A stretch of 64,000 nucleotides of DNA from Bifidobacterium reuteri DSM 23975 (GCF_000741695.1 NZ_JGZK01000005.1:62001-126000); one strand, 5' to 3'; shown: positions 17,499 to 24,172, counted from the first letter of the stretch. The notes: a model not told the origin generated them from the sequence alone. A program made the numbers and translations.

Positions 17499-17889
17499 CC
17501 TCGCCCACCTCCTGTTCGTCGAGCAGTCCGGCCAGCGGATCACCACCGGACAGACTGTGCAGCTTCTCACACACGGCCAAATATTTGGCGACGATGTTGG
17601 GCATCGCGTTCGCCGGCGTGTCCGGATCATCCACATACGCCTTCAACCGGTCTCGCACGTGCCGCAGCTCGTCCTCCATGCTGCCGTCCATCATCCGCTC
17701 AAACTCACGGCCGGTCAGAGGCGCGGGCTTCGCGTCGCGTTCCGGTTCTGGCTTCGACGAGGGACGTGATGGGTCGGTCTTGTTCTGACGGGCTCGCTGC
17801 GCGGCCTTCCGGCACGCGGCCCCGCAGTACTTGGCGGTGGACCGCATGTTCGAAGGCAGCGGATCGCCGCAGTTCGCGCAGACACGCAT
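17476..17889 (-). CDS. terS: Terminase small subunit with N-terminal zinc finger
   Basis: The product is 137 residues, starting at 17889 after GGAGGTGTCAC. The N-terminal 35 residues form a treble-clef-like Cys cluster (VCANCGDPLP, then KYCGAACRKAAQRARQ), followed by a Pro/Lys-rich linker and a helical segment (DELRHVRDRLKAYVDDPDT, KYLAVCEKLHSL) of the kind that oligomerises in small terminases. It recognises the packaging site and recruits the large subunit. The gene directly upstream of terL makes this the natural candidate; the zinc module is less usual. Confidence 0.75.
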   Translation of the reverse strand: MRVCANCGDPLPSNMRSTAKYCGAACRKAAQRARQNKTDPSRPSSKPEPERDAKPAPLTGREFERMMDGSMEDELRHVRDRLKAYVDDPDTPANAMPNIVAKYLAVCEKLHSLSGGDPLAGLLDEQEVGEDAGASVV

Positions 17890-17904
17890 CTGTGACACCT
17901 CCAA

Positions 17905-18001
17905 TCTGCCGTGACATGTCACGGATGCAAACACCGGGGAGAGAACGGCCCTGCACCCGAGGTGGCTCAAAAGGCCGGGTGGGGGTGGCTCCCCCCTGGG
18001 G
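17905..18001. other. Candidate cos / packaging region
   Basis: A 112-nt gap between the HNH and small terminase genes. It contains a perfect 16-bp palindrome CCGTGACATGTCACGG (17909 to 17924) and, nearer the HNH gene, a G/C-run region (GGGTGGGGGTGGCTCCCCCC around 17977 to 17996). HNH-TerS-TerL phages of this type usually carry cos here. The nick position cannot be seen from sequence alone. Confidence 0.45.
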
Positions 18002-18331
18002 TTACCAGTCGCCGCTGGTCGTCAATGGGAGCGACGTGGTTGATGGCGTTGGTTTGTGTTCGAGTTGGGCTCGCGCGTATGCGTCGCTTTTGTTGCTTTT
18101 CAGGCGGTTGCAGTGGCGGTGGACGAGCCGGCAGTTCGTGAAGCTCAATGGGTCGCCGCCTCGTGAGACCGGGATGATCTCGTCGACTTCCGGGCTCATT
18201 GGGTGCGGTGTTCGGAGGGTCTTGTCGACCGGTTTGCCGCAGATGGCGCATGTGTCGTAGGCGGCGAGCACGCGCCTGCGCAGCTGGTCGCGTCGCCATC
18301 CGTTGGCGCGGCGTGGGTTTCTTCTGCTCAC
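18002..18331 (-). CDS. HNH endonuclease of the packaging module
   Basis: The product is 109 residues, starting with GTG at 18331 in a GTGA overlap. It has a Cys pair CAIC (about residues 27 to 30), then EVDEIIPVSRGGDPLSFTNC and LVHRHCNRLKSNK, the beta-beta-alpha metal fold with Asn and two His; the usual first His of DH is Glu in this subfamily. Such HNH proteins next to TerS/TerL assist cos cleavage in HK97-like phages. The C-terminus is short and disordered. Confidence 0.85.
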   Translation of the reverse strand: MSRRNPRRANGWRRDQLRRRVLAAYDTCAICGKPVDKTLRTPHPMSPEVDEIIPVSRGGDPLSFTNCRLVHRHCNRLKSNKSDAYARAQLEHKPTPSTTSLPLTTSGDW

Positions 18332-18507
18332 TGTTCCGTCTCCTTGTGGATGTGTTCGGTGATGCGGTCGAGCAGCCGGTCGAATGCGTTGGGGTCGAAC
18401 ATGCTGGGTCCGTCTGGGTATGCGGCTCGCATGGGTGCGGGTATGTCGATGCTGCGCAGGATGCGTCCGGACTGGTCGGTGATGTGCAGGGTGATGGTGG
18501 GCGGCAT
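18328..18507 (-). CDS. Small hypothetical phage protein
   Basis: The product is 59 residues, starting at 18507 after GGGAGGCGAAGTC. It has a short beta-hairpin start (MPPTITLHITDQSGRILRSI) and a helical C-terminus (FDRLLDRITEHIHKETEQ). It is coupled by GTGA to the HNH gene and is the first gene of the late minus-strand operon seen here. No family recognised. Confidence 0.6.
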   Translation of the reverse strand: MPPTITLHITDQSGRILRSIDIPAPMRAAYPDGPSMFDPNAFDRLLDRITEHIHKETEQ

Positions 18508-18561
18508 GACTTCGCCTCCCGGAATCGTTGGAAAACATAGGCGTGTCGCAATGCACACGCA

Positions 18562-18590
18562 TTGCATATCTATCATTATTGCGATATGAT
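18562..18590 (+). promoter_or_regulatory. Sigma-70-type promoter of the plus-strand small-gene cassette
   Basis: TTGCAT (18562 to 18567), 17-nt spacer, TATGAT (18585 to 18590). It faces right into the three small plus-strand genes and lies in the 107-nt gap behind the late operon. AT content here is clearly above that of neighbours. Confidence 0.7.
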
Positions 18591-18614
18591 AGATATGTCA
18601 ATCAAGGAAAGGAG

Positions 18615-18737
18615 GTGAACACGGAACTCAAGGATTGGCTGACGCTCATCACCAGCTGGGTCGGCATCGCGGTGACGATCTGGCTGGGACTGCGCAAGGA
18701 CGACAAGCCCAAGCGCGGCAAGCGCCGCAAGAAGTAA
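18615..18737 (+). CDS. Forty-residue single-span membrane peptide
   Basis: The likely product is 40 residues starting at GTG 18615: a short polar start (VNTELKDW), one membrane helix (LTLITSWVGIAVTIWLGL) and a strongly basic tail (RKDDKPKRGKRRKK). A perfect AAGGAGGTGA lies at or just before the start, so the exact initiator is uncertain. The layout (single helix plus charged tail, own promoter, strong downstream hairpin) resembles type I toxin or holin-like toxin peptides, but no family match can be shown here. It is expressed away from the late operon. Confidence 0.6.
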   Translation: MNTELKDWLTLITSWVGIAVTIWLGLRKDDKPKRGKRRKK

Positions 18738-18739
18738 AC

Positions 18740-18772
18740 AGGGTTCCGGCTAGACCTATTAGCCGGAACCCT
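18740..18772. terminator. Strong hairpin after the membrane peptide gene
   Basis: Perfect 13-bp stem AGGGTTCCGGCTA/TAGCCGGAACCCT with a 7-nt loop, starting 2 nt past the stop codon. There is no T run, so it may be a partial terminator or an mRNA-protecting element. Confidence 0.6.
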
Positions 18773-18804
18773 CCACCAATCCTACCCGAGGACCATGGAA
18801 CGCC

Positions 18805-18963
18805 ATGAACAAGAACAGGACACTGGCAGTCGCGAGCATGCTGTTCGCTGTCATATCCGCCATGCTCGCGCTGACCGACGCACCCTATGGGGCGGCAGGG
18901 TTCGCCATCGCGGCCGGTCTGGCCGGACTGTTCGCCGGATGGAGGCGAAGCGATGACGACTGA
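18805..18963 (+). CDS. Small two-helix membrane protein
   Basis: The product is 52 residues, starting MNKNRTLAVASMLFAVISAM. It has two predicted membrane helices (residues about 6 to 23 and 29 to 46) joined by a short polar turn (TDAPYG) and a charged end (WRRSDDD). The reading frame overlaps the start of the next gene by 11 nt. Typical of prophage small membrane proteins; function unknown. Confidence 0.55.
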   Translation: MNKNRTLAVASMLFAVISAMLALTDAPYGAAGFAIAAGLAGLFAGWRRSDDD

Positions 18964-19165
18964 ATACCTCGGCGTCAAGCAGGTCGCAGAACACCTCGGC
19001 ATCACGCAGGGCGCACTGCTCAGCCTGCGCCTGCCGGCGCCGGACGCAACCATCGGCCGCACGCGCGGCTGGCTCCCCGAGACCATCGACGAATGGAACG
19101 CCAACCGGCCCGGCCGCGGCGTCGGCGGAGGACGCCCACGCAAGCACAGGAACGACGACGACTGA
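18953..19165 (+). CDS. AlpA/excisionase-like helix-turn-helix protein
   Basis: The product is 70 residues, starting at 18953 after GGAGGCGAAGCG. A helix-turn-helix occupies residues about 5 to 45 (YLGVKQVAEHLGITQGALLS, then APDATIGRTRGWLPETIDEW), the pattern of the MerR-like AlpA/Xis family that binds att or promoter DNA. The C-terminus is Gly/Arg-rich. It is the last gene of the plus cassette. It could be an excisionase or a regulator; a second protein of this class lies at 28506 to 28730. Confidence 0.75.
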   Translation: MTTEYLGVKQVAEHLGITQGALLSLRLPAPDATIGRTRGWLPETIDEWNANRPGRGVGGGRPRKHRNDDD

Positions 19166-19173
19166 AACGGATA

Positions 19174-19214
19174 CGGCGCTCGCGAAACATATCGCGGGCG
19201 CCGTTCTCTTGTTT
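19174..19214 (+). terminator. Rho-independent terminator of the plus-strand cassette
   Basis: CGGCGCTCGCG/CGCGGGCGCCG stem of 11 bp (one G-U pair), 8-nt loop, then TTCTCTTGTTT. It closes the small-gene transcript that began near 18597. Confidence 0.75.
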
Positions 19215-19500
19215 GGTGGCTTGGGCGGTATTCGAAGCCGCGGACCAGTGGCGGTGTTTGCTGGTCACGACGCTTCACAGCGTCGTCCTTTAGTCCTCTC
19301 GGGCACGCAAGCCTTGGCGGGCGGACATGATTCGCATCCGGTTTGGACCCGGTTGCGCCCGATCGGGGAGCCGCCCATATGCGAAACGGCCGCATCACAC
19401 TCGTGTGGTTACGGCCGTTTACCGGTCATCGCCGTTGCATGGTAATGACCAATCTAGTAACAGTATGCGTGACAGTCGCGGGTTTGTCAAGCCCGGCCGG
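19215..19500. other. Non-coding interval between plus cassette and toxin-antitoxin pair
   Basis: No convincing gene. It contains one imperfect hairpin at 19384 to 19420 (AAACGGCCG/CGGCCGTTT, with an inner CACAC-TCG-TGTG stem) that could terminate the antitoxin transcript arriving on the minus strand. Confidence 0.5.
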
Positions 19501-19782
19501 TCAGGCGGGTTGGACGGTGAGGCGTCCGCCGAGCGCGTGGACGACCTTGAGGATGGTCGCGAAGCTGGGGTTGCCGTCACGGCTGAGGCTCTTGTACAGG
19601 CTTTCGCGGCCGACGCCTGCCTCTTTGGCGATCTGGCCCATGCCGCGGGCCTTGGCGACGTCTCCGATGGCGGCCTGCATGAGTTTGGGGTCGCCGGTCT
19701 CGGCGACGGCGTCGAGGTAGTCGATGGCGTCCTGTTCGCTGGTGAGGTATTCACTGGCGTCCCAGTCCCTGATGTTCACCAT
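19501..19782 (-). CDS. Antitoxin of a HigBA-type (HI1420-like) pair
   Basis: The product is 93 residues, beginning MVNIRDWDASEYLTSEQDAI. Residues about 45 to 90 form an XRE-like helix-turn-helix (GMGQIAKEAGVGRESLYKSL, then NPSFATILKVVHALGG), characteristic of the addiction-module antidote family downstream of Gp49/HI1419 toxins. It overlaps the toxin stop by 7 nt, so the two are translationally coupled. The antitoxin neutralises the toxin and probably represses the shared promoter. Confidence 0.88.
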   Translation of the reverse strand: MVNIRDWDASEYLTSEQDAIDYLDAVAETGDPKLMQAAIGDVAKARGMGQIAKEAGVGRESLYKSLSRDGNPSFATILKVVHALGGRLTVQPA

Positions 19783-20087
19783 TGGTGGTCCTCCTTGAGT
19801 GTTCTGAACAGTTGGTGCGCGTGGTCGATGTCGGCTTGTTGGCCGCGTTTGGTGCCTCCTGCGAGCAGGAGCATGAGCACGTCCGCCTTCTGCGCGAAGT
19901 AGACGCGGTATCCGGGGCCGAAGTGGTAGCGGAGCTCGGAGACCCCTTCGCCTACGGTGTTGATGTCGCCGACGGGTCTGCCGGCGAGCGCGCATTGTCT
20001 GATGCGTGCGACGATCCGGTTGCGGTCCTTGCTGTTTTTGAGGGTTTTGAGCCAGTCGTCGAATTCGTCGGTGGTTTTGATCTCCAT
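19776..20087 (-). CDS. RelE/HigB-family toxin (HI1419-like)
   Basis: The product is 103 residues: MEIKTTDEFDDWLKTLKN, NRIVARIRQCALAGRPVG, VSELRYHFGPGYRVYFAQK and VLMLLLAGGTKRGQQADIDHA. These match the Gp49/HI1419 branch of ribosome-dependent mRNA interferases; Arg and Tyr of GPGYRVYF lie in the core strand. Toxin-first order is usual for this branch. The ATG sits 7 nt after a TACAAT box with no Shine-Dalgarno, suggesting a leaderless mRNA. A stabilising role for the prophage is likely. Confidence 0.9.
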   Translation of the reverse strand: MEIKTTDEFDDWLKTLKNSKDRNRIVARIRQCALAGRPVGDINTVGEGVSELRYHFGPGYRVYFAQKADVLMLLLAGGTKRGQQADIDHAHQLFRTLKEDHQW

Positions 20088-20094
20088 GACGCCT

Positions 20095-20123
20095 ATTGTA
20101 TCTTATGGAAGACAAGAGGGCAA
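20095..20123 (-). promoter_or_regulatory. Promoter of the toxin-antitoxin operon (leaderless arrangement)
   Basis: Minus strand TTGCCC (20123 to 20118), 17-nt spacer, TACAAT (20100 to 20095), then exactly 7 nt to the ATG at 20087. Transcription would begin at or within a base or two of the start codon. Confidence 0.7.
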
Positions 20124-20155
20124 GTCGGCGAGCATCGGCCCCGGACCTGCTTCCA

Positions 20156-20947
20156 TCAGGTCCTATCGCGTTCTATCGCTTTTCGTCGTTTTGGCGACGG
20201 TTTCATGCCGTTGCGTCGTGCCCGGTCGTATCCGGCGAGTCTGGTGTGCGCCTGCCATACGTCCCAGATGAGGAACACGGGCGCCGTGCCGTCCGTCCCG
20301 ACGGGTTGGATGATGCTGCGTTTCGCCCATTGGCGTATCGTCGCCGCCTTGATGACGATGCCCCACGGCTCCAGCAGCCTGGACAGTTGGGCTGGCGTGC
20401 CCTTGACGCCGCTGAGCCGGAGTCGGAGCATGTCCAATTGGTGGATGTCCTTGATGCGGTGGGTGGTGTGGCATTTGGGGCATTCCACGTATCCGCCGGC
20501 CAGCTCCTGACTGTCTGCCCTCAATTCGTGCGAGCAGGCGGGGCACCAGCCGATCATCTTCGTGTCCTCGGGCGGCTCCAGCAGGTAGGAGGCGCGTTCC
20601 GCCAGCCCGCGCGCCTCGACGGCGAATCCGTCTGTCGTGGGTTCGGGAAGACGGTCCAGACGGTTCAGGTTGATGATGACGCCCTGCAGGACGCCTGGCG
20701 TACCCATGCCGTGGTGCGTGTGCAATCCCATGAGACGGGCGAGCGTGCCGGCGAACAGAGTGATGTCATGGGCGAGCTGGAACGCGCCCATGTTCAGCGG
20801 GCTCGCCTCGATGCTGCGCGTGCAGTGTCCGCCGCCCGCAGGCATGCCGATCGTGGCCTGCCGGTTGGCGAGCAGGTCCAGCACCGGCCATGAGACCTTC
20901 AACGCGTGCAGGTCGTGTTTGAGCCCCTTGAACCGTTCGACGTCCAA
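20156..20947 (-). CDS. Phage zinc-ribbon DNA-binding protein
   Basis: The product is 263 residues, with a TTG start at 20947 behind GGAAGGGAACGA. The N-terminal half is helical (MDVERFKGLKHDLHALKV). A zinc ribbon occupies about residues 132 to 165 (WCPACSHEL and YVECPKCHTTH). A C-terminal helix-turn-helix-like part follows (LRLRLSGVKGTPAQLSRLLEP, shown partly) with a basic tail. This architecture is common at the distal end of early operons in actinophages and may act as a late regulator. Activity is not shown by the sequence. Confidence 0.6.
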   Translation of the reverse strand: MDVERFKGLKHDLHALKVSWPVLDLLANRQATIGMPAGGGHCTRSIEASPLNMGAFQLAHDITLFAGTLARLMGLHTHHGMGTPGVLQGVIINLNRLDRLPEPTTDGFAVEARGLAERASYLLEPPEDTKMIGWCPACSHELRADSQELAGGYVECPKCHTTHRIKDIHQLDMLRLRLSGVKGTPAQLSRLLEPWGIVIKAATIRQWAKRSIIQPVGTDGTAPVFLIWDVWQAHTRLAGYDRARRNGMKPSPKRRKAIERDRT

Positions 20948-21140
20948 TATCGTTCCCTTCCTCGCTCGGGGTATGATGGTCTGAGGAGATTTCCTGCTCT
21001 TCTCTCAAGCCTCTTGCCTCCGGGCGGGAGGTTTTTCTCTTACCCGTGCTTTTTATTTGCCTCCATGGCTCCGCCGACGACATGGAAGCGTCGGAATCGG
21101 CCTGTTTCCAACGCTTCCGCTCATTTGCCCGCCATTTGCG
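20948..21140. other. Short non-coding interval with a plus-strand terminator-like hairpin
   Basis: Between the zinc-ribbon gene and the next small gene. A CCTCC/GGAGG hairpin at 21017 to 21031 is followed by TTTTTCTCTT on the plus strand. It would end rightward transcripts although no plus-strand gene lies to its left for 800 nt. Confidence 0.45.
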
Positions 21141-21335
21141 TCAATCCGGGAACGCGGGTGGTTGGATGAACTCGGGCCCGTACCGTCTCGACGGAGGCGT
21201 CGATGGTCCGGGCGGGCTGATGATGGCCAGCACCTCCTCCACCGGCAAACCGAGCGTCCTGGCGATGTACCCGGTGTCATAGCCTCGTTCGTGCCATTTG
21301 ACCGCGAGCTCGCGCTTCACCTTACTGGCGGCCAA
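21141..21335 (-). CDS. Small helix-turn-helix-like phage protein
   Basis: The product is 64 residues: MAASKVKRELAVKWHERGYD, TGYIARTLGLPVEEVLAII, then a Pro-rich tail. The pattern of a short helix, a turn and a recognition-like helix resembles the Homeodomain-like/sigma-70 region 4 fold. It overlaps the stop of the preceding gene by 14 nt. No family assigned. Confidence 0.55.
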   Translation of the reverse strand: MAASKVKRELAVKWHERGYDTGYIARTLGLPVEEVLAIISPPGPSTPPSRRYGPEFIQPPAFPD

Positions 21336-21585
21336 CTCTGATCTCCTTGAGGACGTTGACGGACCGGAAAAACTGGTGGAGCACGTTGAGTCCGTACCGG
21401 CGTGGGATGATGACCTCTGTCATGTGATCCCAGTCGAACAGGCTGCTGCCGCCGTGCGGCGACACCGTCTCGTAGCAGAGCCAGCCATCCAATGTCTGTC
21501 CCTCCTGCGTGCGGGCGATGAACCGGTGCCGATGCAGCATGTCGATCGGCGTATGCTCCCAGTCGATGCTCTCGCTCACGTTCAT
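21322..21585 (-). CDS. Hypothetical phage early protein
   Basis: The product is 87 residues, starting MNVSESIDWEHTPIDMLHRH and containing WLCYETVSPHGGSSLFDWDH and VLHQFFRSVNVLKEIRVGRQ. It starts in an ATGA overlap with the preceding membrane protein gene. No recognised domain; composition suggests a small soluble alpha/beta protein. Confidence 0.6.
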   Translation of the reverse strand: MNVSESIDWEHTPIDMLHRHRFIARTQEGQTLDGWLCYETVSPHGGSSLFDWDHMTEVIIPRRYGLNVLHQFFRSVNVLKEIRVGRQ

Positions 21586-21854
21586 TCCGTGTCTCCCGTC
21601 ATCGGGTCGATCAGGTCGCAGGAGAGCGCGTCCACGTGGTCGCCGGTCTTGTAGGCGAGGCACAGGCGCTTCACATCACCCTGCGTATCCACGTAATGGG
21701 TGACGGTCTGCTCGGGCGCGGGCCCGCCCATGGATATGACTGCCGCGAAGGTCAGGCCGATGATCGCGGTGACGGCGAACGCGCAGAAAACGAAGTACAG
21801 GAGGCCGACGAAGTTCTCTAGCGTCCAGTCCTGGAATGGTCTGTGAAGTTTCAT
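21582..21854 (-). CDS. Small membrane protein
   Basis: The product is 90 residues. The start at 21854 overlaps the upstream stop as ATGA. One hydrophobic helix of about 25 residues (FVGLLYFVFCAFAVTAIIGL onward) is preceded by MKLHRPFQDWTLEN and followed by a polar C-terminal domain (VTHYVDTQGDVKRLCLAYK, CDLIDPMTGDTE). Probably anchored with the tail outside. Function unknown. Confidence 0.6.
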   Translation of the reverse strand: MKLHRPFQDWTLENFVGLLYFVFCAFAVTAIIGLTFAAVISMGGPAPEQTVTHYVDTQGDVKRLCLAYKTGDHVDALSCDLIDPMTGDTE

Positions 21855-22120
21855 AAAGTGGTTACGCTTTCTCGTTTGCTTTCTGTGGACTCCCAACGGT
21901 TTACGGGTGTTTTCTCCCAGGTTCTCCCCTCTGGGCCTCCCTTTTTCTCCCCGGCCGTCCGGCCGGGTGTGCTACTGCGTCGTGATAGTGGGTTCCAGTC
22001 GAATTCACGGTGGAGGAACCGCATGAATCCTGCGGTGACGCAGGCGAGCAGGATGATGAACACGCCGGTCGCGAGCAGAGTGAGCATGTAGCCGACCACG
22101 AACACGCCCAGGCCGTTCAT
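21851..22120 (-). CDS. Small membrane protein
   Basis: The product is 89 residues, starting MNGLGVFVVGYMLTLLATG with GAGGAGGAGAC upstream. A single long hydrophobic stretch (residues 4 to 32) is followed by a basic segment and a Gly/Lys/Ser-rich tail. It overlaps both neighbours by ATGA, part of a chain of tightly coupled small genes. Confidence 0.6.
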   Translation of the reverse strand: MNGLGVFVVGYMLTLLATGVFIILLACVTAGFMRFLHREFDWNPLSRRSSTPGRTAGEKKGGPEGRTWEKTPVNRWESTESKRESVTTL

Positions 22121-22233
22121 CGTCTCCTCCTCGGTTTCCGGTCGTGCAGCAGGTTCGCGAGCTCGAACACGAGGAGGATCAGCATCGCCTCGAGCCAGTC
22201 GCGGATGAACGCGAACGGATTCCTGCGCCTCAT
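22117..22233 (-). CDS. Thirty-eight-residue amphipathic peptide
   Basis: A short frame (MRRRNPFAFIRDWLEAMLIL then LVFELANLLHDRKPRRRR) with ATGA overlaps at both ends and a GGAAGGGACTGG site upstream. A hydrophobic helix lies between basic ends, suggesting membrane association. Support is the coupling geometry and lack of other frames in the gap. Confidence 0.5.
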   Translation of the reverse strand: MRRRNPFAFIRDWLEAMLILLVFELANLLHDRKPRRRR

Positions 22234-22409
22234 TCCAGTCCCTTCCGGTTCCTGCGTTCCATGCGACGGCGTCGCGTGTAATACTCGGGGTCGCGTGCAC
22301 GGATCCGCAGGTACTTAATGTGGTTGGCGATGGCCTTGCGCTCCTCCCGGCTGATCGGGGCGTGCCCCTCGCGTGCAAGCCTGATGAACTCGGCCACGTC
22401 CCCATTCAT
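22230..22409 (-). CDS. Small basic hypothetical protein
   Basis: The product is 59 residues: MNGDVAEFIRLAREGHAPIS, then REERKAIANHIKYLRIRARD and a very basic C-terminus (YYTRRRRMERRNRKG). It starts at 22409 immediately after the stop of the preceding gene (TGAATG) and ends in an ATGA overlap. The Arg-rich end hints at nucleic-acid binding; no family recognised. Confidence 0.55.
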   Translation of the reverse strand: MNGDVAEFIRLAREGHAPISREERKAIANHIKYLRIRARDPEYYTRRRRMERRNRKGLE

Positions 22410-22619
22410 TCAGATCACCTCCGGTACGCGGTGGCCGAGCGTCATGCCCAGCCACCGCCACAACTGCTCCATGTCGTCCCACGATATCGATACGACGGCG
22501 GTGGCCTTGTCCGTTTGCACCCAGACGCCGTAATCCCGGCCACGGGCGTTGACTCGCATGCAACCGAGATAATCGGTGCCGTCGGGGATGCCGAGTTCGA
22601 TCTCGCTTTTGATGCTCAT
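22410..22619 (-). CDS. Hypothetical phage early protein
   Basis: The product is 69 residues, starting MSIKSEIELGIPDGTDYLG and ending WRWLGMTLGHRVPEVI. Predicted fold is a small beta sheet (YGVWVQTDKATAVVSISWDD) plus one helix. The start overlaps the preceding stop as ATGA behind GGAAGAGGAAACC. No recognised domain. Confidence 0.6.
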   Translation of the reverse strand: MSIKSEIELGIPDGTDYLGCMRVNARGRDYGVWVQTDKATAVVSISWDDMEQLWRWLGMTLGHRVPEVI

Positions 22620-23013
22620 TCGGTTTCCTCTTCCTTTGCTTGTTTTTCCCGGTCTTCGCGGGCCAGTCGGAGCATGATCTCCACGACCTCCTCATGCGTC
22701 CGCTGCTGCTGCTTGTGGTAGGCGGACGTGAGCCGGGCCTCGCCCCTTTTCGCGCCGACCCGCCTTGGTGTCGTGCTCCGGCTGGTGATGTGTGTGGCGT
22801 GCGTGCTGTTCGGACGGGTAATGCCGTCGCCTCCCCGCTGTTGATCCGTTGTTCGATCCGGATGGCCAGGTCGAACGCCTGCCTCCAGCCATCCAGCCAG
22901 CCGGCCACGTATGCCTCCGCCGGTGACTCGCTGCCGAGGCCCGCGTCGGCGAGCGCCTGCAACGCCTGGCCGATCAGCGGATCATCGTCGGTGTGGGCTG
23001 TGGGAGTGTCCAT
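22616..23013 (-). pseudogene. Early gene read in two frames (frameshift mutation or -1 slippage)
   Basis: From ATG 23013 (site GGAAGGAGACATCCC) a good coding frame runs about 70 residues (MDTPTAHTDDDPLIGQALQA, YVAGWLDGWRQAFDLAIRIE). Downstream that frame becomes Ser/Arg-rich noise, while the -1 frame becomes convincing (RLTSAYHKQQQRTHEEVVEI, LRLAREDREKQAKEEETE) and ends in an ATGA overlap with the next gene at 22616. The -1 part has no plausible ATG/GTG start. A CGA AAA GGG GCG stretch near the junction is run-rich. Either a single-base deletion has broken the gene or slippage joins the two parts. Confidence 0.55.
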
Positions 23014-23135
23014 GGGATGTCTCCTTCCGTGAATCGTGTGAACAGCGGTGGGTCGTATCGTTGGAGCGTCCGGCAGAACGGGAGGCTGCGGCAGAAGAGC
23101 GCGTAGAGGCGTGCCCATGCCTCCGGTTCGCTCAT
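22974..23135 (-). CDS. Small hypothetical phage protein
   Basis: The product is 53 residues, MSEPEAWARLYALFCRSLPF then CRTLQRYDPPLFTRFTEGD. It begins in an ATGA overlap with the replication gene and runs 40 nt into the following gene. Resembles short early-phage proteins of the WA-LYALF type; function unknown. Confidence 0.55.
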   Translation of the reverse strand: MSEPEAWARLYALFCRSLPFCRTLQRYDPPLFTRFTEGDIPWTLPQPTPTMIR

Positions 23136-24172
23136 GGCGTGGCCTCCTGTTTCGCCTGTTCGCGGCGTTTCATGCCGCGACGCCAGATCCGGTACCATTC
23201 GTCCGGGTAGCGGGCGCGGGCCAACGCCTGCGCCTTCTCGGGCAGTTCGAGCGCGGCGTCCTGCGCTTCGGGGTCGTCGACGTGCGTGCACAGCCAGTCC
23301 ACGTCCCGCAGTCGTGCGGCCTTCTCCGCCTGCGGGTCGGGTTGGCCGGGCCGTCGCTTCTCGGGCAGCGGGTCGTCGAGCCAATGCTCGCCGTCGAGCC
23401 AGTTCGCGGGGGTGAGCGTGTAACCGGGATCCCGGTTCGGGTCGGCCTGGTAGAGGCTGGCATGGGCGATGAGCAGCGCGTTGTTGGTTTTCCTCCGGGC
23501 GCGCTTCCACGCTTCGAACGCCTTGCGTTTGCCCTCTTTGCGCGGATACGTGACCCAGAACTGCTCGAAGGCGAGCGGGTACTCCCCGTCGAGGCTCTCG
23601 CCGGGCCCCCGTGAGGGGGTTTGGGGGAGAGAGAATTCTTCGTTAGAAGAATTCTTATCTGTATCTGTATCTGTATCTGTATCTGTATCTGTATCTGGCT
23701 TCGTTTTGCTTGCCGGTTGCTTCGCGGGTTCTTCGTTTTGCTTCGGGTCTGCTTCGCTGGTGCTTCGCGTCTGCTTCGTTTTGCTTGCCGGTTGCTTCGC
23801 GGCGCGCGATTCGCCGGAGGCCTTGCCGCCTTGGCGACCGGCCTCGGCCTTCCTTTCCTTGGCAGCCTCCACGTCTGCGCGGGAACGCCCCTGAGCCTCA
23901 ACGAAATCATGCAGCCATAAGGTTCCGTCCTCGTGCTCATCCAACAGGTGCGCGTCGATGAGGGCGTCGATGTCCTCATCAGCGGCTCCGAGCAGGCACT
24001 TCAGGTGGAAGCGTGACAGCTCGCCGTCGTTCAGCTCTCCCGCGCAGTACGAGATCGCGAAAGTCCATACGGCGAACGCGGATGGATGCTCCATCGCGAG
24101 TGTCCGGACCTTCTCGTTCTGCCATAGGCGCGTGCTGATCTTCGCAAACGTCTCCATATTGTTTCTGGACAT
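23132..24172 (-). CDS. Phage replication protein, DnaD-like N-terminal domain
   Basis: The product is 346 residues, start at 24172 (TGATG with the HNH gene). Residues 1 to 90 form a winged-helix-type domain (FAKISTRLWQNEKVRTLAME, AVWTFAISYCAGELNDGELS) as in replisome-organiser proteins. Residues about 100 to 190 are a low-complexity linker with a twice-repeated AKQPASKTK and a run of seven Asp-Thr pairs. The C-terminal 150 residues (FEQFWVTYPRKEGKRKAFEA) match the conserved C-terminal segment of phage helicase-loader/replication proteins. Probably loads the host helicase at the phage origin. Confidence 0.75.
   Translation of the reverse strand: MSRNNMETFAKISTRLWQNEKVRTLAMEHPSAFAVWTFAISYCAGELNDGELSRFHLKCLLGAADEDIDALIDAHLLDEHEDGTLWLHDFVEAQGRSRADVEAAKERKAEAGRQGGKASGESRAAKQPASKTKQTRSTSEADPKQNEEPAKQPASKTKPDTDTDTDTDTDTDKNSSNEEFSLPQTPSRGPGESLDGEYPLAFEQFWVTYPRKEGKRKAFEAWKRARRKTNNALLIAHASLYQADPNRDPGYTLTPANWLDGEHWLDDPLPEKRRPGQPDPQAEKAARLRDVDWLCTHVDDPEAQDAALELPEKAQALARARYPDEWYRIWRRGMKRREQAKQEATP
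23656..23697. repeat. Hexanucleotide repeat (TATCTG)x7
   Basis: Seven perfect tandem copies in the linker of the replication gene, encoding Asp-Thr pairs on the minus strand. Because the unit is two codons, gain or loss of copies changes linker length but keeps the frame. Confidence 0.95.

Noticed and set aside
19384..19420. Small RNA gene candidate
   Set aside because: The hairpin alone, without promoter evidence, is more simply a terminator of the antitoxin transcript.
23656..23697. CRISPR-like tandem repeats
   Set aside because: Six-base units without spacers, inside a gene; no CRISPR array or cas genes in the window.
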